Shown here piece after piece: positions 1 to 7,375 of a stretch of DNA of 64,000 bases (positions are counted from its first letter, which is position 1; each line of letters starts with the position of its first letter). The notes under the pieces are model-generated. The model was given only the letters and a program-made list of their open reading frames with translations. It did not search any database and was not told where the DNA came from. The DNA is from JAZDLX01 sp964538455 (GTDB lineage Bacteria > Electryoneota > Electryoneia > Electryoneales > Electryoneaceae). The position numbers and the translations under genes were made by a program. The stretch lies in the NCBI GenBank assembly GCA_964538455.1, contig CAZIDZ010000002.1, positions 124,001-188,000 of the forward strand. Reading direction: 5' to 3'.

Positions 1-2
1 AC

Positions 3-203
3 CTCGGCAAGGTGGACTGGATGAACTCTTCAGGCCTCGGAATCCTGATTGGTGGTCTTACAACGGTGAAAAACTCAGATGGCGAAATGAAACTCGCCCG
101 CGTCACCGAGAAGATCAAATCGCTACTCATGATCACCAAGCTGGTCCAGGTGTTCGAATCCTACGACTCCGTGGAAGACGCCATCGCATCCTTTGCAGGA
201 TAG
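3..203 (+). CDS. STAS-domain anti-sigma factor antagonist (3' part)
   Basis: C-terminal part of an STAS-domain protein of the SpoIIAA/RsbV type; the 5' end lies outside the window. The visible reading frame starts LGKVDWMNSSGLGIL, matching the family's phosphorylation loop, in which a serine in a D-x-x-x-S-S-G-L-G context is phosphorylated by the partner kinase. The rest ends as a short alpha/beta tail (VFESYDSVEDAIASF), as in RsbV-like proteins. In the family the unphosphorylated form binds the anti-sigma kinase and releases its target. The phosphatase and kinase genes that would complete the switch follow directly (252-1667, 1664-2089). A GTG at 12 could be read as a start, but it falls inside the conserved fold, so truncation by the window edge is the better reading. 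Confidence 0.85.
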   Translation, partial: LGKVDWMNSSGLGILIGGLTTVKNSDGEMKLARVTEKIKSLLMITKLVQVFESYDSVEDAIASFAG

Positions 204-251
204 TAAAGGAGGCGCGCCCGCGCACTCCGCTCCAACCTTTGGGGACAACGG

Positions 252-1667
252 GTGAAAGCGACGTTTGTTCAGGAGATTGACCGCGCACTCGCATCCCTGC
301 GGAAATTCCAGGAGTCGCTGGAGAAGGGTTCACAGGAGGGGGGAGGCCGGGCGCAAGTGCTTGAAATTGCCGGGCAACTCCCTAAAGTGGAGCAATTACT
401 GGCACAAATCCTGCAAGGTTTGTCATTTCAGACGGAATTCGATCTTCTCCGTGACACCGCGCTGCTGCTTGCCAGGGCGGTGGACGAGGATCAGGTGTTA
501 TCGGCGATCCTTGAGGGGCTCAAAAATGCAATCCCCTACGAGGCCGCCGGGATCTTTCTCATTCGAGACGACCCCGAACGGGGCGGCGCGGTCATCCGGG
601 CCCAGAAGATTCTCGGATACCCCAAGGAGCTGCTCGCGTATGACAAGTTCCGCCAGAAGGTAGACGAGGGTATTCTGGGGTGGGTAATCCGGAACGCCCG
701 GGCCGAGCTCGTGGACAACGTGCTGGAGGATCCGCGGTACATCATGGCCCGGCCCGAGACCCGCAGTGAGATCGCCGCACCGATCATCAGCAAGGGAGTG
801 GTGATCGGCTGCATCAATCTTGAGGCCGACCGTGTTGGGGCCTTTCGGCCGGACAGCCTGCGGCTGCTTGAGAACCTGGCCAGTTATGCCGCGGTGGCGC
901 TGGATCGAGCGCAAATCCACCGGGAACTGATCCAGGCGCGCGAATTCGAGCGGGAGCTCGAGATCGCGAGGCAGATTCAATTGAATCTGCTGCCGCGAGG
1001 CGCCCCCCGCTTCGAGGGGTACGATATCGCGGGACTAAACGTGCCCTCACTGGCCATCGGAGGCGATTACTATGACTTCATCCGGATCGGGAGCGAGGAT
1101 CTCGGGCTGGTGGTCGCGGACGTGGCGGGCAAGGGGGTGGCAGCCGGACTCGTGATGTCCGGGTTGCGGGCGGCGTTGCGGGCGCGAGTGGAAACGATCT
1201 ATGCAATCAAGAAGGTGCTTGCGGACATCAATCAATTTCTTTGCGAATCCACAGGCGCCGACCGGTTTGTCACCGCCGCCTACGGAGTTTTGCATGGTCC
1301 TTCGGGACGGTTCACCTATGTCAACGCTGGTCATAACCCGTCGTTCCTGTTGCACCCGAACGGGCAGGAGGAATGGTTGAAAACGGGCGGTCCGCTGCTC
1401 GGCGTGATGACCGAGGCACGTTTTGAGCAAGGCTTTGTGGATCTGCCTCATGGGTGTATCCTGGTGATGTACACCGACGGGATTGTCGAAGCTGGAGGAG
1501 ATGTCGCAGAGGAGTATGGCGGGGAGCGAATGGCCCGCCTGGTCCGAACCCTACGCGGTGAAAGCGCGAGGGCGATTGCGCGTGCCATCGAACGGGAAGC
1601 GGTGGCTTTCAATGGGGGCCGGGGTGAACTCGACGACCGAACGGTCATCGTGGTGAAGCGCTCATGA
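252..1667 (+). CDS. GAF domain-containing PP2C-family (SpoIIE/RsbU-type) serine phosphatase
   Basis: 471 residues from a GTG start. An N-terminal coiled region of about 55 residues is followed by a GAF domain (about 60-215) and a SpoIIE/PP2C phosphatase domain (about 240-471). Phosphatase metal motifs are visible: GGDYYDF, VADVAGKG, AGHNPSF, MYTDGIVEA and the terminal DDRT. No membrane segment is present, so it should be cytosolic, with the GAF domain as sensor. By family knowledge it dephosphorylates an STAS antagonist. The gene lies 48 bp after such a gene and overlaps the downstream kinase by 4 bp (ATGA), indicating translational coupling and a three-gene partner-switching operon. The signal sensed by the GAF domain cannot be told from sequence. 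Confidence 0.93.
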   Translation: MKATFVQEIDRALASLRKFQESLEKGSQEGGGRAQVLEIAGQLPKVEQLLAQILQGLSFQTEFDLLRDTALLLARAVDEDQVLSAILEGLKNAIPYEAAGIFLIRDDPERGGAVIRAQKILGYPKELLAYDKFRQKVDEGILGWVIRNARAELVDNVLEDPRYIMARPETRSEIAAPIISKGVVIGCINLEADRVGAFRPDSLRLLENLASYAAVALDRAQIHRELIQAREFERELEIARQIQLNLLPRGAPRFEGYDIAGLNVPSLAIGGDYYDFIRIGSEDLGLVVADVAGKGVAAGLVMSGLRAALRARVETIYAIKKVLADINQFLCESTGADRFVTAAYGVLHGPSGRFTYVNAGHNPSFLLHPNGQEEWLKTGGPLLGVMTEARFEQGFVDLPHGCILVMYTDGIVEAGGDVAEEYGGERMARLVRTLRGESARAIARAIEREAVAFNGGRGELDDRTVIVVKRS

Positions 1668-2089
1668 GCAAAATGCACAGATTCAAAATCCCCTCGAATC
1701 CCGAGAAAATCGTGGACGTGGACGCCTTTGCGGAAAAGCGCATCGACCGGATGAAGTTTACCCGCGACCAGCGTGATGACATTGCCATCTCCATCTCGGA
1801 GGCGGTGAACAATGCCATCGTGCACGGCAATCGGGGCGATCCATCCAAATCGGTGCGGATCGAGCTTGAGGAACTGGACGACGGCATCCGCATTCGCGTC
1901 CGCGACCAGGGTATGGGCTTCGATCCGAGCCAGGTCGCCGATCCCAGAGACCCGGAAAACCTGCTCGTGGAATCTGGCCGTGGATTGCTGATTATTCACC
2001 ATCTGATGGACGAAGTCCATGTGATCCCGGAAAAAGGCGGCACGCTGGTGGAGATGATCAAGCGGTTCAACAACAACGACGACGGGTGA
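1664..2089 (+). CDS. RsbW/SpoIIAB-like anti-sigma factor serine kinase
   Basis: 141 residues, a single GHKL ATPase domain of the HATPase_c_2 type and the usual RsbW length. The N box is SISEAVNNAIVHGN (E46, N50), the G1 box is RDQGMGFD (D81, G83, G85) and the G2 box is SGRGLLII (105-111). The enzyme would bind and inhibit a sigma factor or another target and phosphorylate the STAS partner. The start overlaps the phosphatase stop (ATGA), so the two are probably translated together. No sigma factor gene is in the window, so the output could be a sigma factor or a non-transcriptional target. Confidence 0.93.
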   Translation: MSKMHRFKIPSNPEKIVDVDAFAEKRIDRMKFTRDQRDDIAISISEAVNNAIVHGNRGDPSKSVRIELEELDDGIRIRVRDQGMGFDPSQVADPRDPENLLVESGRGLLIIHHLMDEVHVIPEKGGTLVEMIKRFNNNDDG

Positions 2090-2125
2090 AGGCACCACAA
2101 ATAGCTTTTCTCGACTTGGAATTGT

Positions 2126-2177
2126 CGCAATCAGGGACAGTCCCTGTAAGGCTTCTTGGGGACTGTCCCTGATTGCG
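2126..2177. repeat. 19-bp inverted repeat, REP-like hairpin
   Basis: Perfect 19-bp arms at 2126-2144 and 2159-2177 (core GGGACAGTCCC) separated by 14 bases. It lies 37 bases after the kinase gene. It resembles REP-type intergenic palindromes and could also terminate the upstream operon, although no T-run follows it. Confidence 0.7.
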
Positions 2178-2248
2178 TTTTACGTTGCACAGCCAGGTCT
2201 TTCCGCATCTGGCTGTCCTCTCGCAGACAGAGAGGGCGTCACAACGAG

Positions 2249-2273
2249 AGATCCTTCGCTTCGCTCAAGATGG
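2249..2273. repeat. Half copy of the GATCCTTC dispersed repeat
   Basis: The segment AGATCCTTCGCTTCGCTCA is very close to one arm of the larger palindromes at 19116-19187 and 34430-34528. Only the one arm is present, so this is a truncated copy of the family. Confidence 0.5.
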
Positions 2274-2305
2274 CGAATATGATTAACGTCTGCGATATAA
2301 AGGAG

Positions 2306-3535
2306 TTAGAAGATCACGCTGAGCAGCGCGCGGAGGGTCCAATCGTGGGTCTGCCCGATCTCATCGTCACGCGTCTGGTTGGAGTAGCTGAGTTTCGTGT
2401 GGATGTGGCTGGAGAGGGACCAGCCGAAGGCGAAACTCCAGCGATTGACGCCCGTGTCCCAGGTCGTGGGTGAGCCTTCTCCCTTCTTCCCCGGATCGTT
2501 CATCTTCAGCGGGCGCAGCATGTCCCACCGTCCTGCTACATACCCTTGGTGCGCCTCGCTTACTGTCCATTTAACATCGACCCATCCCGTAATCAGCGCG
2601 GGAACCGTCCCGGCGGGAGTGGTTCCGCCCGGCCCTACGGGGACAAACGCCGTGTCCGCATACCGTGGAGCGCTCCATTTGCTACCGATCGCCTCCCAGA
2701 CGATTTCGATTGGCTTCAGGGTGTAGCGTGCGTCAAGGCCGACCAGGGTCTGGCGGTATTTGGCGGGGTTACCGAGCAACGGTTCGAGCGCCGGGTCCTG
2801 GTTCATCCAGGAGCCCCAGGCGGCGGAGAAACGGTGGGTGACACGGTCCGACAGGTGCCACGCGAGAATCGCCGTGGCGGCATAACTGAACTGGGTCGTC
2901 CACTCCCGCTCGGCGCTGGGCGTTGCGTCAGTCAGTGCGAGCGTAAAATCCCAGGCCCCGGGCGTCAGCACCCAGTCCGCGCGAATCCCCGTGGACAACC
3001 CCTGGTAGCCAAGAGTTGTCACCCCCACGTCATCACCGGGATAGGAACCGCTGTCGCCCGCCGCGGGCCAGAATCCCCGGGTTTCCGAAAGGTTCAAGAA
3101 CCAGGAGTAGGCGAGCGGTTTTGTCAGGAAGGTTCGCTGAAATGGATAGATCTTTTCGTGCTCCAATCCGAATGGAGTGATGATCCGTCCCAGGCTGAGG
3201 CGGAAAAGACCGGGATCAGGGGTGTAATTGAACGAAGCAAACCCGAGCTTCGGAGCGTGGAGGCGTCCATCGCCCCAGGAATCCGTGCGCAAGTCCGCCT
3301 CGACGGAAAAGAATTCCTCCACCGGGACGAAAGCCACGAGGTGAAATTCCTGAAGTACAAAATGGCCATGGTAGAAGGTGTTCGGCATTTCGGTCGTGAC
3401 AAAACGGGCATCGCGTCCGCCTCCGCCCGCCACAAGGTCAAACGAACCGTTCAGGCTCACCTGTCCCGACGCCGCTTCGCTGAGTAGCAGAAGCAGAAAA
3501 AACGCGGCTGGACTTCGTGATAGACCTCGAGTCAC
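2306..3535 (-). CDS. Predicted outer-membrane beta-barrel (porin-like) protein
   Basis: 409 residues from a GTG start. It has a signal peptide (hydrophobic core AAFFLLLLL, likely cut after EAASG/Q). The mature part alternates short amphipathic strands with turns, is rich in Trp and Tyr, and ends in phenylalanine (ALLSVIF), the usual C-terminal signature of barrels inserted by BamA. One stretch (FRLSLGRIITPFGLEHEKIYPFQ) resembles phosphate-selective-porin-like proteins of environmental bacteria. It is read away from the barrel gene at 3838, with about 300 bp between the two starts. Substrate unknown; the porin role is inferred from the fold signs only. Confidence 0.7.
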   Translation of the reverse strand: MTRGLSRSPAAFFLLLLLSEAASGQVSLNGSFDLVAGGGGRDARFVTTEMPNTFYHGHFVLQEFHLVAFVPVEEFFSVEADLRTDSWGDGRLHAPKLGFASFNYTPDPGLFRLSLGRIITPFGLEHEKIYPFQRTFLTKPLAYSWFLNLSETRGFWPAAGDSGSYPGDDVGVTTLGYQGLSTGIRADWVLTPGAWDFTLALTDATPSAEREWTTQFSYAATAILAWHLSDRVTHRFSAAWGSWMNQDPALEPLLGNPAKYRQTLVGLDARYTLKPIEIVWEAIGSKWSAPRYADTAFVPVGPGGTTPAGTVPALITGWVDVKWTVSEAHQGYVAGRWDMLRPLKMNDPGKKGEGSPTTWDTGVNRWSFAFGWSLSSHIHTKLSYSNQTRDDEIGQTHDWTLRALLSVIF

Positions 3536-3837
3536 GGTATAGATCCCTGTTTATCAAGCAGTTTAGACACGTGCACGAAAGCCATACTCCTTCTCTTCCT
3601 CTATCGGTATCTAACTGGATTTTCTGAAGGTAAAACCTTCAATCGCACACATTTCCGAGTCATCTCCCGAGCCTTGAACATCGAAAATGTATTGAATCAA
3701 CACCCTGCCCGTAACGCAGAATGTGCGCTTGCCTATATTCTCTGCGGTCCCTCCTGAAAGATTCCGACACACCACCGTCAGAAGGACAGCACAGAAGAAG
3801 TGTATGTGCTGCATCTACAGTGGATTGTGGGGGTTAT
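3536..3837. other. Divergent intergenic region with a small palindrome
   Basis: Sequence between two divergent outer-membrane protein genes; no gene is visible. It holds a 7-bp palindrome, TGAAGGT-AAA-ACCTTCA (3625-3641). A 16-base string, GGATTTTCTGAAGGTA, also occurs at 14766-14781 inside the repeat between atpH and atpA. Promoters for both flanking genes should lie here, but no convincing -35/-10 pair was assigned. Confidence 0.5.
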
Positions 3838-4575
3838 ATGAGTCGGCGATCACACAAGGTAAAAGCCTCATTGATTGCTCTGACAACGACTGCCATCACA
3901 CTCCTTTTCATCACACCCTGCCATTCCCAATCTGCCAACAGCAATTGGGACAAGACGGGAAACCTGTTCCTCAGACTTGAGGGGATGGGAGGACAGGGCC
4001 TGGAGTGGCATGTAGTGGGAAAAACCACAGAAGGAGATGATGTTTCGATCAGTGCGGGCGGAGGAATTGGAATCCAACTCGTCGCCGGATCAAATCTCTT
4101 TCGTTTTTTTCGCATCGAGGGCTCATTCGGGTACGAATCAGCTGGTCTGGATTTACAATTGGAAAATGGAAGCGGGAGTTTCGGCCGGACACACCTCGGG
4201 GGTGCAGCGTACCTGCGAATTCCACTGAGTGCAAAGTCTACGTTGAACCTCGGGGGCGGGGCAGCGGAGAAGGGGTCGCCCGACCTGGACCTGGACTTCT
4301 CAAGCTCGAGAATTCCGGGTGCTGCGCACAACATCTACAACTATCGCACCGGACACTGCACCCATTGGGACGTTGTCTACGAGTATTATCCGGACCGCAT
4401 CATGTCGCTCAGTGTCGGTTTGCGCTACCAGATGGTCAAATACAAACTTGAGTCGATGACGTCAGACGGCGTACCCTATTCACTCGACATGATCCCGGTC
4501 GAGGTGCGAAACGAGCTGGAAGACCTGGATGGGAGCAGCGTGGACCTTTTGCTCGGATTCAGCTACTACTTCTAG
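3838..4575 (+). CDS. Exported beta-barrel protein, paralogue A
   Basis: 245 residues from ATG 3838. The frame is open further upstream, but this start directly precedes a signal peptide (positive SRRSHKVK, then LIALTTTAITLLFI). The mature part looks like an eight-strand OmpW/OmpA-like barrel with Gly-rich amphipathic strands and the aromatic end FSYYF. It is clearly paralogous to the protein at 6517-7278. Shared blocks include ISAGGGIG, ENGxGxF, LDFSSxxxxGxAHNIY, LxSMxSxGV and ELxxLDGSxxD. A shrunken remnant of the 3' end of the 7376-9100 gene follows this copy, so gene and flank were duplicated together. Function unknown. Confidence 0.75.
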   Translation: MSRRSHKVKASLIALTTTAITLLFITPCHSQSANSNWDKTGNLFLRLEGMGGQGLEWHVVGKTTEGDDVSISAGGGIGIQLVAGSNLFRFFRIEGSFGYESAGLDLQLENGSGSFGRTHLGGAAYLRIPLSAKSTLNLGGGAAEKGSPDLDLDFSSSRIPGAAHNIYNYRTGHCTHWDVVYEYYPDRIMSLSVGLRYQMVKYKLESMTSDGVPYSLDMIPVEVRNELEDLDGSSVDLLLGFSYYF

Positions 4576-4625
4576 GCGGTCATCCGACCGAGGTCAATGC
4601 CCTCCTCGAATGTCCCTTTCACATT

Positions 4626-4750
4626 CTAAATTTGTACTGCGGACAACGCGCAGACTTTCCGTCCTGCCGAGACGAGCGTCTCGAGGAACGCCTTGGTTTC
4701 CCCCTTTGCGGAGCCATCTCCGTAGTAAATGACTTGTGTTTTATTAGCCT
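4626..4750 (-). pseudogene. Relict of the 3' end of the beta-CASP nuclease gene
   Basis: On the minus strand, read towards the TAG at 4626-4628, the frame gives KTQVIYYGDGSAKGETKAF then LETLVSAGRKVCALSAVQI and stop. The end of the gene at 7376-9100 reads STQIIYFGDGTANGETKAF then LETLSKGGRRVWVLAAPRQ and stop. Same frame, same distance to the stop and no gap. The similarity fades upstream of about 4750, and no start or MBL domain is present, so this is a gene fragment. It sits convergent to barrel paralogue A, exactly as the full gene sits convergent to paralogue B. Confidence 0.8.
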
Positions 4751-4819
4751 CTTCAACTTTCTTCGTTTTCGCGATGTAAGTACATTGTTCATAATTATGA
4801 TAAGCACCGGAGACGTAAA

Positions 4820-6265
4820 TTGAAAATAGTCCTAGCTACACCACCGGCGTATAGTGATAATCCCCGTCAACCACTGCAACTTCCCCTGGGCATGCTTTAC
4901 CTGGCGGCCGCTCTCGAACAGAAGAACCACGAAGTGGCTGTGATCGATGGCATTCTTGGCCCCGTTCTGCGGCTTCCTGAGGGAAAATACCTGCTGGGTC
5001 TTAATCCGGAGGAGTTGGCCGATAGGATTCAACAGGAGCGTCCGGACATAGTTGGCCTGTCCTGTCCGTTCACAACACGGTACAAGCTTTTCCGAGAGAC
5101 GCTGGCGGTTTTGCGCCGCCGTCTGCCAGATGTCCCCATCCTTGGTGGAGGGATCCATCCGACACTCCTTCCTGAGCAGGTTCTGAGGCGGAATGGGTTG
5201 GACGCTCTCGTGCTTGGTGAAGGGGAGGTGACCCTCGTTGAACTGGTACAACGGTATCAGGCGACCGGGAAGATCGATCCCGAGGGATTGGATGGGGTTG
5301 CCTGGGAGCACAATGGGAAAATCCGCGTTGTTCCCCGGAAACACTATGTGGAAAACCTGGATGAGCTACCCCCTCCCGCACTTCATCTTGTCCCCGTGGA
5401 GGAGTACATGGAGCGCTCGCGCAGGCGTTATGTCTCGCGCACAATGCGGGCTTTCTCCGTGATTACCAGCCGCTCTTGTCCGGGCCGATGCTCCTTCTGC
5501 TGCATTCACAGCACCATGGGACCGCGATGGCGGGCCCATTCCGTTGAGCGGGTGATCGTCGAGATCAGCCGGATTATGGAGCGCTGGAAACCGGATATCA
5601 TCGCCTTCGAGGATGACCGGCTCACGTTCGACCGCGACCGAATGGTTGCTCTCTGCAAGGGCATGATCGACAAACTGCCCGGGATTCGCTGGTATACGCC
5701 AAATGGGATCCATATCGCCGATCTCGACGAGGAACTTCTGGCATTGATGAAAGAATCGGGATGCTACTCTCTGAACCTGGCTGTTGAGTCGGGCGATCCC
5801 TACATCCTAAACCGGGTGATTGGCAAGAAGGGAAATGCTGATCGAACGCGACGGGTGGCCCGGACATGTCAACGGCTGGGGATCGGGACGAACGCCTATT
5901 TTATACTTGGCATGCCCGGTGAAACGGAACAATCGATCCGCCGGTCCTTGGATTTTGCGCTCGAACTGAAGCTGGATCAGGTGGGGGTGCTCATCGCGAC
6001 CCCGTTTCCGGGAACAAGAATGTTTCGTGAATGTGCACAGAAAGGCTATCTCGATCCGGAGCGCTTCAGCGAGCAGTTCCTCGAATCGGGAGACCCGGAC
6101 CTGCTTCACCAGCCGCTGTTTGAAACACCGACGATGACAAAAGACCGGTTGCTCTGGTGGCAACGGGAATTCAACAGGCGTTTCTTCTCCGACCTGCACC
6201 GACGTAAGCCCGTGGAGCGCTTCAAAGACTACGCACGGGCGATTCGGCGACAAATCGTTGGTTAG
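4820..6265 (+). CDS. B12-binding domain radical SAM protein
   Basis: 481 residues from a TTG start. An N-terminal cobalamin-binding Rossmann domain (about 1-150; PPAYSDNPRQPLQLPLGML, later LGEGEVTLVEL) is followed by a radical SAM core. The iron-sulfur motif is CPGRCSFC (C220, C224, C227), with an extra Cys at 228. A C-terminal helical region follows. This is the architecture of the B12-dependent radical SAM class (methyltransferases, BchE-like cyclases, hopanoid and lipid-modifying enzymes). Residues such as GxxPDIVGLSCPFTTRY and NLAVESGD are typical. The substrate cannot be told. It lies alone between the two barrel paralogues, so it may have been inserted into, or flanked by, the duplicated unit. 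Confidence 0.9.
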   Translation: MKIVLATPPAYSDNPRQPLQLPLGMLYLAAALEQKNHEVAVIDGILGPVLRLPEGKYLLGLNPEELADRIQQERPDIVGLSCPFTTRYKLFRETLAVLRRRLPDVPILGGGIHPTLLPEQVLRRNGLDALVLGEGEVTLVELVQRYQATGKIDPEGLDGVAWEHNGKIRVVPRKHYVENLDELPPPALHLVPVEEYMERSRRRYVSRTMRAFSVITSRSCPGRCSFCCIHSTMGPRWRAHSVERVIVEISRIMERWKPDIIAFEDDRLTFDRDRMVALCKGMIDKLPGIRWYTPNGIHIADLDEELLALMKESGCYSLNLAVESGDPYILNRVIGKKGNADRTRRVARTCQRLGIGTNAYFILGMPGETEQSIRRSLDFALELKLDQVGVLIATPFPGTRMFRECAQKGYLDPERFSEQFLESGDPDLLHQPLFETPTMTKDRLLWWQREFNRRFFSDLHRRKPVERFKDYARAIRRQIVG

Positions 6266-6516
6266 TTCGGGCACTGACCGAATCCTTACTTGACAATCTC
6301 GCTTTGAAGTCAGATTTTTACAAGACGTCCGGGAATCAATGATCTCCATACGTCATTCATTTGACTGCTCGCCGAAAACGCTTCCACTCAACTGCAGACA
6401 GCTTAAATCCCTTTGATGACGGCCACACGGCGTGCCCGGCGATCCCGGTCAGGGCGGGAGAGATCCCGGCTTGTCATGCATCCATCGATATCGTCTTTGA
6501 AGCTGGAGGGGGAAAT

Positions 6517-7278
6517 ATGATTTTTCAGCGCAGCCGCAAAGCGATCCTTACGGCAGGTTCCATTTTCGTTCTTCTGCCCGCGCTTGTCTTGGGACAGACC
6601 GTCTACTCAACCGCGGGTCAGCCGTCAGCGTCCCCTGGCACAGAAGGCAACACCTTTTTATCGTTTCTCCTGGAAATGGGGGGCGGCCTCGAGAAGCACG
6701 AGGTGGCGATTACCACGGACAACGAGACTGTCGAGATCAGCGCTGGAGGAGGCATCGGAATGGGGGTGCAAGCCGGTTATCTCCTCACCCATGCGCTCGA
6801 AGTCGAGGCTGAAGCGGCCTACATGATTTCGGTGCTCTCACATGAACTTGAAAACGGTGAGGGCGGCTTCAATCGAGGCGTTTTCGCCGGGAATCTCCTT
6901 TATCGTGTTCCAATCAAAGAGAATATCAGAGTTCTGATCGGAGGCGGTGCGGGGTACTATGTCGGCGGCGAGATGGACTTGGATTTCAGCAGCGCAAGCG
7001 ACATCGGCGGTGCGCATAACATCTACAAGTACGACAATGCCCTTGGATTTCAGGCACGTTGCGTTCTCGAAGTGTTCGGCTTGGGCGAGTTGTTTTCCAA
7101 GAATATGGTCGTAGGTGTGGGAATCCAGTATTCCTCCGTGCGCTACGATTTGCAGTCGATGAGTTCCAACGGTGTCGACATTCCGCTTGACCAGCTCCCA
7201 AAAGACATCCGTGCCGAATTCGGTGAGCTGGACGGGAGTGGGATAGATGTGGTGATGCACATCGCCCTCTATCTCTAG
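6517..7278 (+). CDS. Exported beta-barrel protein, paralogue B
   Basis: 253 residues from ATG 6517, chosen because GGAGGGGG (6505-6512) precedes it at good spacing and a signal peptide follows (RSRKAILTAGSIFVLLPALVLG/Q). The upstream in-frame extension to 6361 has no ribosome site. The mature part consists of Gly-rich amphipathic strands with the family blocks ISAGGGIG, MDLDFSS, GGAHNIYKY and ELDGSGID. A small outer-membrane barrel is likely. Closest relative in the window is 3838-4575. It is convergent with the MBL nuclease gene, with 97 bp between the stops. Confidence 0.75.
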   Translation: MIFQRSRKAILTAGSIFVLLPALVLGQTVYSTAGQPSASPGTEGNTFLSFLLEMGGGLEKHEVAITTDNETVEISAGGGIGMGVQAGYLLTHALEVEAEAAYMISVLSHELENGEGGFNRGVFAGNLLYRVPIKENIRVLIGGGAGYYVGGEMDLDFSSASDIGGAHNIYKYDNALGFQARCVLEVFGLGELFSKNMVVGVGIQYSSVRYDLQSMSSNGVDIPLDQLPKDIRAEFGELDGSGIDVVMHIALYL

Positions 7279-7375
7279 CGGCCGGGTATTTGCGTGGAAC
7301 GGCTGGGGGTGAAAGAGGAAACGGACGGGGATTTCTTTCGCCCGCCCGTTCATTCTCTTCCGTTGCCAAGGCCGT

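Noticed and set aside
2546..3487. 313-codon plus-strand frame opposite the porin-like gene
   Set aside because: Antisense to a protein with a clear signal peptide and barrel end; translation is Gly/Arg-rich without motifs.
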